Source: Polychytrium aggregatum (lineage: Eukaryota > Chytridiomycota > Chytridiomycetes > Polychytriales). From it: 64,000 nucleotides of DNA. The stretch lies in NCBI RefSeq assembly GCF_025602895.1, contig NW_026516204.1:620001-684000 (forward strand). The letters are read 5' to 3'. Made by a program: the position numbers and the translations under genes. Every line of letters begins with the position of its first letter. Within the stretch, counting starts at the first letter, position 1. Under the pieces are notes generated by a model that worked only from the letters and a program-made list of their open reading frames with translations, made no database searches and was not told where the DNA came from. Below, piece by piece: positions 21,301 through 29,902 of this stretch.

Positions 21301-24300
21301 CTACATACTACTCCCTACACCCACATCCTTCTCTCTCCAGTAATCTCCTATCACATCATCCGCGATGTTGTCTTCGTATTCCCAAGTGGCATCTTCAAGG
21401 GGATATCCTTCCCACAGTACCAGGTACTGTTGCTTCCTGCGGTATTTTCTGTCGTTGACCAACTTCTCCACCTTGAATATTGGTTCGACGTCCGAGATTG
21501 CAGGTGGTCTTGTGTAAGTCGCTCTTGAAGCGAAGTCGTCCGGCGTCTCAATAAACTTCCGCAGGAGTTTGCGGTGGAATGTCGGGTGTATGTGGCTTAG
21601 TGTAGGGGGTAGCTCCAGGGTGTGGTTGAGTCCTTCGATCTCCGTAATCTTGAACGGACCCAGCCGACGCGGGATGATTTGGTCTGGCCTGAACTTGTGG
21701 GCCTCCCAGTTGATACCTTCGCGCTCAAGGAGGACCATGTCTCCAACCTTGAGCTCCTCCCCCGCCTGTCTTCTCTCGTTCCCGCTCCGGGTTTGATGAT
21801 CCTGAGCCTCCTGGAGTTGTTGTGTTGCAATCCTTCGTATGGCTTCGAGGTCCTCCAGGAGACTCCAGGTTGCCACTCGATCATCGGTGGCATGCTCGTT
21901 GCCGGGCATCGTCCTTGGGTGTACCCCGAATGCCAAATAGAATGGGGAGAATCCGGTGGAGGTGTGCACCGAGTCGTTGTGTCCAAACTCCAGCAGGTGC
22001 ACCACCTCGTCCCAATTATCGCCCTTGTAGTTGGCGAATGGGACCAGTCTTTGCTTGAGGTCCTTGACCGTTGCTTCGGCTTGGCCATTGGCCTGTTGGT
22101 GCCGGGCCGTCGTAAGCTTCTGGGAAATCTTAAGCGTGGTCAGGACTTTTATCCAAAAGTTCGATGTGAAAAGGGAGTCTCGGTCCGAGATTAGCTCCGT
22201 CGGGAGTCCGAAGGAGACGACCCAGTATTGAATAAACAACAATGCCACGTCCTCGGCCGTGGACTTGGTTGTGCACGGAACGAACCGTGCCAGCTTGGTG
22301 AGTCGATCCACCAGGATCAGACACTTGTCGTTGCCTTTCTTCGACAGTGGCATAAAGGCAAAGTCCATGGACACCGAGCTGAATCGTTCCTCAGGGATGG
22401 GCAACGGATGCAGCAGGCCGTCGAGGAGGTGGTTGCGGGGTTTGGACTTCTGGCACACCTCGCATGCTGCAACATAGCGGGTCACATCCGCTCGCAACGT
22501 GGGCCACCAGAACTGGCGCGAAATCTTTTCGAGCGTCCGTAGCTGTCCAACATGGCCCACAGTGATGACGTCGTGGTGCTCTTGAAGGATCCGTGTTCGT
22601 ATCGACTCCACCTTCGGGACGTAGAGTCGATCGTGGTCGTAAAAGATCAGGCCATCCACTCTTGTAAGACGCTCCAGTGGTGCGTCCTTGGAGCGGCCAT
22701 CTACATCCTGACCATCGAGATACTTCTGCAGTGTCATTGCCAATTCATCGTTCCCCAGAGCGTCTCCTACTTCGTCACGGAGGGAAGAGGCAGAGAGACT
22801 GGTCGTGACCGGCCTCACATCGACTGCAGCTGTGTCCGAGTCAATCTTCCCCCTACACTTGGAGCAGAGGGGCCTGTGGCATGGCGCTCGACTGAGTACA
22901 TCTGCGATTGTGTTTCGAGATCCGGGGACATGTTCAATAGTGAAGTCATAATCTTGAAAATCCAGGATCCACCGGGCCTGGCGTCGATTGATATTGGCTT
23001 GGGTGTTGAGCCAGATGAGTGCCTTATGGTCCGTAACCACATGGAACTGGCAACCCATCAGATATGGCCGACCATGTTTGACTAAATCATGCAATGCCAG
23101 CAGTTCATGCTCGTACGTCGAGTAGTTGCGTTCAGTGTTCGTCCACTTCCTGGACCAATACAGGATGGGGTGAAGCCCATCGTCGAATCGTTGCAAGATC
23201 ACCCCACCCCCCGCATAGCGGGAGGCGTCAGAGTGGACCTCGACCGGCAGTTGGGTGTCGTAGAATCTCAGGACCGGGTATGACGATATGTGGTGCTGAA
23301 GCACCCTTACCGCGGTCTGTTCCTGTTCGGTCCATATCCATCCGGTGTTCTTCGGAAGTAGCCCTGTCAATGGCAGACATATCTCGGCGTATCCGGGGAT
23401 GAAGTCCTTCACCCAGTTGGTGAGTCCCAGGAAGGCTTGCACATCCGTGATCGAGGACAGCTGGCCAAAGTCCAGGACAGCGTTGGCCTTGTCCTTCGTG
23501 ATACTCAGCCCATGTCTGGACACCTCATGTCCACAGAACGGGACCGATTCCTGAGCGAAGCTGCACTTCATCAACTTGGCATAGAGGCCGTTCTCCTTAA
23601 ACTTCTTGAGAACTCGCTCCAGGTGGGCTGCATGCTCTTCTAAAGTGTCCGAGTAGACAAGGACATCGTCGACATAGGCGACCATAAACTTGTCGTAGAA
23701 CTCGTGAAATATGCGGTTCATCATCGTCATGAAGCAGGCCGGGGAGTTGGTAAGCCCCATCGGCATTACTAGGTATTCAAATGTTCCATATCTTGTCCGA
23801 AAGGCCGTCTTCGCAATGCTGCCTTCATCCATGCGGACCGTGTTGAACCCGTCGCGAACATCGAGTCCGCTGAAGAATCTTTTGTTTGCCAAGCGGTCCC
23901 GCATCTCCGCAATGAACGGAAGCGGAGTGCGGTTCTTGACCGTGTTGGCGTTCAATGCCCTGTAGTCCACACACATACGTAATGTGCCGTCAGCCTTTTT
24001 GACAAAGAGTACCGGAGCACCGTAGTTGGATGTCGAGGGGCGGATATGCCCCTTCTCGAGCAACTCGTCCAGCTTGGCCTTCAGCACCGTCAACTCCTCG
24101 GGACTCAAGTGGAAGATGGGTCTGTACGGTGGAGGCTTCCTCGAATCGATCAGCTCGATGTGCTGATCTTCCGGCCGAGGCGGGGGCAGACCTTTGGGGT
24201 CCTCGAATACGTCCATGTATCTCTCCAGGACAGATCGGATGGCTGGCGGAAGCTTGGCCAGGTATTCCTCCTTCTGTTCCGCCAGCGACTTATCGTTCGG

Positions 24301-26208
24301 GTTTCTGTTAATCTGGGTGACCTCGGATTGGCTTACCAAGACGACTCCAACCTGCACTTCATCTTCTTTGAGTTCTCTCTGGAGCTGCTTGAAGGATACC
24401 GCTTCGATGTGGATCGCCCTAACTCGTTGATCCTTCACGGCTGGCAGGCTGGTCCAAACATGTCGGGTGTTACGCCGATCCACGAAAGTGATCCTTGTCC
24501 GACCCTCCTGGGTCCTCTGATCCAGGACGCGGACCTCCTCATCGAATGGATTGCCCAGGATGAGGTCATCTTTAATGTCGGCGACAACACAATTGATGAG
24601 CCTCGTGTACGATCCACATCGGAGGCTGATGACCGTGGCTGTTGTCGAGACAGAAGTGCGATCGTCCGCAAATCGTAGCTGTATATCGCAGGGGATCATC
24701 TTGCATCCTAGACTCTGGGCTAGGGCTTGCTTGATAACGTTGCCCTTGGCTCCAGAGTCTCGCAGGAACCGGATGCGCTTTTGAATGCCGGTTGGTCCCC
24801 CAGCAGCACCCACGAAGTGGAAGCAAGCGCTCTCTGATATGGCGTTCATTGCTCCTTCGTGCGGTGGCTCTCTTCGCTTCCCGACCACTCTCGTCAGGTC
24901 GATTGAACTTGGTAGTGTCTTTATTTGGCAAGCGTAGACATCACCCTCATGTACCTCGGCATCTGCGCTCCCATGCGGACTTCTCGTGACTTCCTGGCCA
25001 CGGGTCTGCTCTCCTTGAACTTGTTCAACCTTGACTGGAGAGCGGCAACCCGTTAGTCCAGGCTTGTCACGATTGTCCGGAGCAGCAGGTCCGAATACGT
25101 ACTGAGGGGAGTCATCGCTTCCAACATGAGACTGTCTTGGCTCGGTGGCATTGGGAGGTTCCAATCGGTAGCTGTGGGAGGCGTTCGTTTGCTCGTAGGG
25201 GTCGTAGGTCGCCGTGACTTGTCGCACGGGGATTCTCTGACGGGTCTTGTTCCTCTCCTTCTCCGGGCAACGGGCGGCTACATGCCCAGCATTGGCTTTG
25301 CGGCAGTAGAAACACCCTTTGTTTCGTATAAGGAACTCTCTCTCTCGTGAGGAGAGGTACGAGCCACTACCTCTTGGTCCCCTATGGATAGCATCGATGT
25401 CCATGGGGACTACTTGCGGGAGCGGCGGCGGAGGCGGGGGCTGATAAACCGTTGCAGCTTGTTTGTCCCAGATGCTGCCGAGACGAAGCGTCTCTCGGAT
25501 CAGTGCTGGAATGTCCTCGCGGAGCTCCGTCTCGTAGTTAGGCAGCATCTGGACATACGGCCTCACTGAGTCGTGAAGGCCGCCCACGAAGTAGCCGGTC
25601 TTCGAAAAGGTGGTCAATTTTGTTGCGGCTGCGGAGAGCTCCAGGAATCGCTCGATATACTTGGAGAGGCTTCGAAGCTTCTTTGCTTGGCAAAAGGCTT
25701 TAAGTTCCTGTTCAGCCTTTGTGGCTGAGTCCGCAGGAATGAATGTTGCCACTATGATGTCCCGCAGGCTCTGCCACGAGTCTAACGAGGACCTCATGGC
25801 AGCGTTGTCCTGCGAGAACCACCATGTGTGAGCTTTGTCTTGGAAGTGGGTCGCGGCAGCCTGGACCTGGGCTGGTCCGACATAGTAGTCCTCCGCATAC
25901 GAGAAAACCTGATCCATTGAAACAAGGAAGGCATTCACAGTGCCGGCCTCGCGGCTGCCTTTGAAAGGCGGCACCGCAGCCTCCAGCTTTCTGAGGAAAG
26001 CAACCTTGATCTCCCACTGGCGTTGGGTGTGTTGAACGTCCGTTGCAGCGGGTCCTCGGAGTCGATAATTGGCAGAAAATGTTCTGACCAGGGTTTGCTG
26101 TTCGGGGGTGAGTGAGATGGCAAGCCGATTGAGGTCGCCATCCACACTGCAGAATTGCTTCCACTCCCCTGCAATAAGGTCTTCAAAAGTAATTGTCTCC
26201 TCCGTCAT
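21301..26208 (-). CDS. gag-pol: C1 Gag-Pol polyprotein, single ORF
   Basis: 1635 residues with Gag and Pol fused in one frame and no frameshift. Gag core at about 40-240. Zinc knuckle C-F-Y-C-R-K-A-N-A-G-H with CX2CX6HX4C spacing, two residues longer than usual. Protease D-S-G-A near 483; reverse transcriptase with Y-V-D-D near 843; RNase H with D-A-S-R-Y near 993; integrase HHCC and D, D, E residues; chromodomain at about 1575-1620. The start chosen is the ATG before T-E-E-T; the open frame extends upstream into the tandem repeats, but that part is leader. No stops or frameshifts, so the protein could be functional, though its leader is now split by B2. Confidence 0.93.
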   Translation of the reverse strand: MTEETITFEDLIAGEWKQFCSVDGDLNRLAISLTPEQQTLVRTFSANYRLRGPAATDVQHTQRQWEIKVAFLRKLEAAVPPFKGSREAGTVNAFLVSMDQVFSYAEDYYVGPAQVQAAATHFQDKAHTWWFSQDNAAMRSSLDSWQSLRDIIVATFIPADSATKAEQELKAFCQAKKLRSLSKYIERFLELSAAATKLTTFSKTGYFVGGLHDSVRPYVQMLPNYETELREDIPALIRETLRLGSIWDKQAATVYQPPPPPPLPQVVPMDIDAIHRGPRGSGSYLSSREREFLIRNKGCFYCRKANAGHVAARCPEKERNKTRQRIPVRQVTATYDPYEQTNASHSYRLEPPNATEPRQSHVGSDDSPQYVFGPAAPDNRDKPGLTGCRSPVKVEQVQGEQTRGQEVTRSPHGSADAEVHEGDVYACQIKTLPSSIDLTRVVGKRREPPHEGAMNAISESACFHFVGAAGGPTGIQKRIRFLRDSGAKGNVIKQALAQSLGCKMIPCDIQLRFADDRTSVSTTATVISLRCGSYTRLINCVVADIKDDLILGNPFDEEVRVLDQRTQEGRTRITFVDRRNTRHVWTSLPAVKDQRVRAIHIEAVSFKQLQRELKEDEVQVGVVLVSQSEVTQINRNPNDKSLAEQKEEYLAKLPPAIRSVLERYMDVFEDPKGLPPPRPEDQHIELIDSRKPPPYRPIFHLSPEELTVLKAKLDELLEKGHIRPSTSNYGAPVLFVKKADGTLRMCVDYRALNANTVKNRTPLPFIAEMRDRLANKRFFSGLDVRDGFNTVRMDEGSIAKTAFRTRYGTFEYLVMPMGLTNSPACFMTMMNRIFHEFYDKFMVAYVDDVLVYSDTLEEHAAHLERVLKKFKENGLYAKLMKCSFAQESVPFCGHEVSRHGLSITKDKANAVLDFGQLSSITDVQAFLGLTNWVKDFIPGYAEICLPLTGLLPKNTGWIWTEQEQTAVRVLQHHISSYPVLRFYDTQLPVEVHSDASRYAGGGVILQRFDDGLHPILYWSRKWTNTERNYSTYEHELLALHDLVKHGRPYLMGCQFHVVTDHKALIWLNTQANINRRQARWILDFQDYDFTIEHVPGSRNTIADVLSRAPCHRPLCSKCRGKIDSDTAAVDVRPVTTSLSASSLRDEVGDALGNDELAMTLQKYLDGQDVDGRSKDAPLERLTRVDGLIFYDHDRLYVPKVESIRTRILQEHHDVITVGHVGQLRTLEKISRQFWWPTLRADVTRYVAACEVCQKSKPRNHLLDGLLHPLPIPEERFSSVSMDFAFMPLSKKGNDKCLILVDRLTKLARFVPCTTKSTAEDVALLFIQYWVVSFGLPTELISDRDSLFTSNFWIKVLTTLKISQKLTTARHQQANGQAEATVKDLKQRLVPFANYKGDNWDEVVHLLEFGHNDSVHTSTGFSPFYLAFGVHPRTMPGNEHATDDRVATWSLLEDLEAIRRIATQQLQEAQDHQTRSGNERRQAGEELKVGDMVLLEREGINWEAHKFRPDQIIPRRLGPFKITEIEGLNHTLELPPTLSHIHPTFHRKLLRKFIETPDDFASRATYTRPPAISDVEPIFKVEKLVNDRKYRRKQQYLVLWEGYPLEDATWEYEDNIADDVIGDYWREKDVGVGSSM

Positions 26209-26240
26209 GGGTACTGGCAGGGCCTCCCCAGCAAGTTCGG

Positions 26241-26681
26241 GCGTCGGGCAGACGGCGGGGGCCTTGGGCAGACAGACAGGCTCACGGCAGAGCCTCACAG
26301 GAGAGATCGAAACGTTGGGCAGACGGCGGGGGCCTTGGGCAGACAGACAGGCTCACGGCAGAGCCTCACAGGAGAGATTGGAGCGTTGGGCAGACAGACA
26401 GGCTCACGGCAGAGCCTCACAGGAGAGATCGGAGCGTTGGGCAGACGGCGGGGGCCTTGGGCAGACAGACAGGCTCACGGCAGAGCCTCACAGGAGAGAT
26501 CGGAACGTTGGGCAGACGGCGGGGGCCTTGGGCAGACAGACAGGCTCACGGCAGAGCCTCACAGGAGAGATCGGAGCGTTGGGCAGACGGCGGGGCCTCG
26601 GGCAGACAGACAGGCTCACGGCAGAGCCTCACAGGAGAGATTGGAGCGTTGGGCAGACGGCGGGGGCCTTGGGCAGACAGA
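26241..26681 (-). repeat. 71-bp tandem repeats, gag-proximal part (6 copies)
   Basis: Direct repeats of mostly 71 bp, with at least one 51-bp variant lacking GCAGACGGCGGGGGCCTTGG. Each unit holds an inverted repeat AGGCTC-6 nt-GAGCCT. The array belongs to the C1 leader and continues at 38561 beyond B2. Confidence 0.93.
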
Positions 26682-27472
26682 TGTTAGGGATAGCTCCTGC
26701 CTGTTCCCCACTTTGACTGCACACTTGGCTGTTCTTTTGCCTTTCTGTTTGTTTGTGTGTAGCTTTGCAGTTCCCCTCCGATTTTCCGCCTTTTGCCTGT
26801 CTTTTCCGCTCTTTCCGCACTTCCGTTTTCCCGCGCTGCTCCGCTTCCTTTGTCTTCTTCGCAAGCGCCGGTTTGTTTGTGCACGCGCCTTGCTGCGATT
26901 GGTTGCAATTCGGGTGCCGGTCATGTGTCCCCCCACCGGTGACTCATGACCTGCCTGACCGCCCCGATCTCTTGTTCATCTCGCATGCATTTGCCCCAAC
27001 CTTATACTTGACCAATCCGCTTCTTGGACGTTGAGTCACATTGCTTCGCCTTTGCACGTTTCTCCTGCCAGGTGCTTCGCTTTTGCTTGCGCCTCCCTCG
27101 CTTTGGTTCTCTGCCTGTCTCGGTGGTCCTTCTCGGCCCTCGTTCGTGCATCGCCCCCTTCGCCCTGCTCGATCGCCCACTTTTCCCTCCCTTGGCCGCC
27201 CTTCGCTGCCAAGTCCGGACTTGTCTATAAATAGCCTGACCCCCGCGATGTGTAGTCGAACCTCAGCGTTCAAAATAGGACAAAATAAAGTGCCTTCTAC
27301 TTTATTCTCTGAGTGTTCCTCACGTCTCATTTCGAGACTAGTCTTATCTTGAACGGATCTTTGCTTCCCTCGCTCCCTCTCCGAGTCCACTTCGGACTTT
27401 ACCCTTGCTTTCCCTGAGCTCACTTCGAGCTCGCTTTCTCTTTTGCCGTTGAGTCCCCTTCGGACTCTAACA
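26682..27472 (+). repeat. B2 5' LTR (791 bp)
   Basis: TATAAATA at 27226-27233 lies about 39 nt before AGCGTTCAAAAT (27265-27276), the proposed transcript start. AATAAA follows at 27283. Downstream (27324-27470) are four short hairpins with TTC loops. Confidence 0.93.
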
Positions 27473-27486
27473 TCATTTTGAACGCT
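27473..27486 (+). other. B2 primer-binding site (self-priming)
   Basis: ATTTTGAACGCT (27475-27486), two bases after the LTR, is the perfect 12-nt reverse complement of 27265-27276 in the LTR. This is the longest of the three self-primer matches in the window. Confidence 0.75.
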
Positions 27487-27543
27487 CCCTCTTGGCTTCC
27501 CGGCCTTTCTTCTTCTTTCGCCTCTCTTTCCCTTGTCGATCCG

Positions 27544-28497
27544 ATGGCTGAGCCTGCTGCACCCCCTGCAGATCTCAATGCGTATCTGGCGCGCATGGAG
27601 GAGCGTATGAACGCCCTCATGACCCAGAACGCTGCTCTCCATCGTCAGATTCAAGATCTGCAAGCTCCCGCCGCCGCTCCCCGCCAGGTCTACCAGGTGA
27701 ACAAGCCCAAGGAGTTCCTCGGTTCCCGTGACGAGACGACGGCCTTCCTCGCCCAGTGCCACCTGGTCTTCCTCGCCGATCCCGCCTTCTTCGCGCCCGA
27801 GCGCCAGAAGGTCCTTTATGCCACCTCCTTCCTCCGCGGCGAGGCCTTCAAGTGGTACGAGGCCGCCTTCTACATGGCCAACCGTTTCCCCGCTTCCTTC
27901 GCCGATTTCGAAGTTGCCCTCAAGTCGACCTTCGGTGAGGACACGGCCTCCTCGCAAGATAAGGCCCTCAACGACCTTAAACGCCTGGTTCAACTTAAGT
28001 CCTGCCAAGCCTTCGCCACTCGCTTTGTCCAGCTCGCCGCCCGAGTCCAGACCGATGAACCCACGAAGATGCACTTCTTCAAGGAGGGTTTGAAGTCTGA
28101 GGTCAAGTTCCACCTGATCGGTCTCCGCCCCGCTCCCGCTTCCTTGCCTGAGTTGATCAAGGCAGCGGTCGAGTACGACGATGCCCTCCATCGTCTCAAG
28201 GTCTCCTCCCGTTCTCAGCCTCCTCCTCCTTCTTCTCGCTCTGCTCCCCATCATCACCATTCTCCCGCGCATGTTTCTTCTTCCTCCTCTTCTGCACCCA
28301 CTCCCATGGACCTTGACTCTGTCTCGGTCCGCCCTGCTAAGCTCTCCGACGTCGAGAAAAAGCGACGTCGTGAGCAGGGTCTCTGTTTGTACTGCGGGGA
28401 AAAGTCTTGTCCCGGCAGTCGCGATGTTCAGCAGTGCCCGGTTCTGGTCAAACGGAACTCGGGAAATGCTCACAGCCGAGCAGCACCTCGCAAGTAA
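27544..28497 (+). CDS. gag: B2 Gag
   Basis: 317 residues: N-terminal predicted coiled coil (L-N-A-Y-L-A-R-M onward), retrotransposon-gag core around residues 60-200 with the F-K-W-Y-E-A segment, Ser/Pro/His-rich linker, then a Cys cluster C-X2-C-X4-C-X8-C near residues 280-297 that lacks the usual His. The start ATG is 71 nt after the LTR; no upstream ATG is in frame. It is the same length as B1 Gag. The 3' end overlaps pol in the -1 frame. Confidence 0.9.
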   Translation: MAEPAAPPADLNAYLARMEERMNALMTQNAALHRQIQDLQAPAAAPRQVYQVNKPKEFLGSRDETTAFLAQCHLVFLADPAFFAPERQKVLYATSFLRGEAFKWYEAAFYMANRFPASFADFEVALKSTFGEDTASSQDKALNDLKRLVQLKSCQAFATRFVQLAARVQTDEPTKMHFFKEGLKSEVKFHLIGLRPAPASLPELIKAAVEYDDALHRLKVSSRSQPPPPSSRSAPHHHHSPAHVSSSSSSAPTPMDLDSVSVRPAKLSDVEKKRRREQGLCLYCGEKSCPGSRDVQQCPVLVKRNSGNAHSRAAPRK

Positions 28498-28516
28498 GCG
28501 AGGTGGTCTGTTCGGC
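28461..28516 (+). promoter_or_regulatory. Putative -1 frameshift signal of B2
   Basis: GGGAAAT (28461-28467), 7-nt spacer, GCCGA (28475-28479) pairing with TCGGC (28512-28516), and inside it CACCTCGC (28484-28491) pairing with GCGAGGTG (28498-28505). The AAGTAA loop holds the gag stop. Confidence 0.74.
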
Positions 28517-28649
28517 GATACGAACATCTTCCCCCTCTGACTCGTCATTATCGGACGATAAGCTTCTTCTTCCGGCCACTCTTATCGTCATGAGTCTTTC
28601 TGGCCCGGTCTCCATCTCCCTTTCTGTCTTTATTGATGATGGATGTACC
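28462..28649 (+). pseudogene. pol: B2 pol N-terminus, cut by A4
   Basis: The -1 frame after the slippery site runs about 60 codons to the aspartic protease active site, which reads D-D-G-C. A4 is inserted three bases after the Cys codon begins (TSD gtacc). The frame continues at 34122. Without A4 the pol would be open. Confidence 0.88.
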
Positions 28650-28958
28650 TGTAGGAGATGGTATCTCCGACGCTGTGCTGCGCGTACTGCGCGTACTGCG
28701 CGGCGCAGTGGGTCGTGACCTGTGCTGCGCTTTGCGTTTTCACGCACCGCAGGCAGGCCACCGCAGGGTATACCTGCGGGTTGCCCCCGTTCCCCCCGTT
28801 TGTCTGGAGTTCGGTTTTATCGTGAATAAACGTAAGTGCTCCCCGAGCTCACCCGTCCGCTAGAGTAGCCTAGCACCGCCCTGTTCTGCCCCGTCCTGTC
28901 TTGTCTTGTACCCCCTCCCTCCCCGTCTTGCCCCAACGTCCCAGTAGTGGACGTTACA
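28650..28958 (+). repeat. A4 5' LTR (309 bp)
   Basis: Opens with the inverted repeat GGAGAT-GGT-ATCTCC and closes with AACGTCC-6 nt-GGACGTT. A third inverted repeat CCGCAGG-5 nt-CCTGCGG lies in the middle. AATAAA occurs near its 3' third. Confidence 0.95.
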
Positions 28959-28970
28959 TGGTAGCATCGG
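28959..28970 (+). other. A4 primer-binding site (tRNA type)
   Basis: TGGTAGCATCGG starts at the base after the LTR. It would pair with a tRNA ending CCGAUGCUACCA; the implied A1-U72 pair is typical of initiator tRNA-Met. The same 12 bases follow the 5' LTRs of A0, A5, A6 and C1. Confidence 0.7.
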
Positions 28971-29080
28971 AAATCCTCGTCTTGTTTTCGTCCTGTTTGT
29001 CCTCTTTCTAGATCCTCAAGCTGGATCCCGCCTCTCTTGCCGACCGACTCTCCTCTCTGTCCCTGGAGCCTGCCCCTGCC

Positions 29081-29902
29081 ATGAGCAACCCCCGCCCACT
29101 TCCGGAAGCCTTCCTCAAGACCTTCCGTGCCCCAGTGTTTACTGGGAAGAGCCGCTCCTCCTCGGTGGAGGACTGGCTGCAGCAACTCGAGGACTACCTC
29201 GATGCTGCCCAAGTCGCCCCCACCCACCACATCGTCGCCGCCAAGCTCTGCTTAAAGGACCAGGCGTACCGTTGGTACCGCCGCCAAGGGTTCGACGAGC
29301 AGAGCGAAGGTGTGTTTGACGACTTCAAGGACCGCCTCCGTCGCCGCTTCGGCAGCCCCAATGCTGAACTCATTGCCCGTGACAAGCTATACTCTCTCGT
29401 GCAGCGTGGTTCTGTGACCCGCTACATCGAGGAGTTTGAAGACCTCTCCTCCCAGATTGAGGAGCTGGGCTCTGCTGATGCGATGTACCTCTTCCAGAAG
29501 GGCCTCAAGCCCAAGATCAGAGAGTACATCGCCAGCAACCCTGATGCCCGCAAGTCCCTGGACGTGATGATGGACGTTGCCGAGAACCTCGACAACGTCC
29601 AGTACCATGGCCGCCAGTTCTACCCGCAGCTGGCAGGCGGCCATCGGTCTCATCACGTCCCAGCCCGTCCGCCTCGCCCGGCCCCGCCCGCAAGACCCAT
29701 GCCTGAGCCCATGGACGTTGACGTCAACGCCATGGAGGCTCGTGGCCCTCCCCGCTCCCGGTTCCAGCAAGCTGCCACTGTCTCCCCCAAGGACAGACAG
29801 AAGCAGGAGGACCTCCGCCATGGTTCCTGCTTCTTCTGTCACCGACCGGGACACCAGGCCAAGGAGTGCCCCATGAAGTCGGGAAACGGCCGACCCTACT
29901 AG
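29081..29902 (+). CDS. gag: A4 Gag
   Basis: 273-residue Gag, reference copy for the family. Capsid core from about residue 25 (D-W-L-Q-Q-L-E-D-Y) to about 190; Pro/Arg-rich linker at about 190-230; CCHC knuckle C-F-F-C-H-R-P-G-H at residues 250-263. The start is the only ATG in the leader in this frame, and the protein is conserved in A0, A5 and A6. It is expected to form the particle and chaperone RNA, and to be fused to Pol in the minority product made by frameshifting at 29881. Confidence 0.94.
   Translation: MSNPRPLPEAFLKTFRAPVFTGKSRSSSVEDWLQQLEDYLDAAQVAPTHHIVAAKLCLKDQAYRWYRRQGFDEQSEGVFDDFKDRLRRRFGSPNAELIARDKLYSLVQRGSVTRYIEEFEDLSSQIEELGSADAMYLFQKGLKPKIREYIASNPDARKSLDVMMDVAENLDNVQYHGRQFYPQLAGGHRSHHVPARPPRPAPPARPMPEPMDVDVNAMEARGPPRSRFQQAATVSPKDRQKQEDLRHGSCFFCHRPGHQAKECPMKSGNGRPY

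Noticed and set aside
26208-26298. N-terminal extension of the C1 ORF into the repeats
   Set aside because: The extra 30 residues translate the tandem repeats and have no counterpart in Gag proteins; the ATG at 26208 is a better start.
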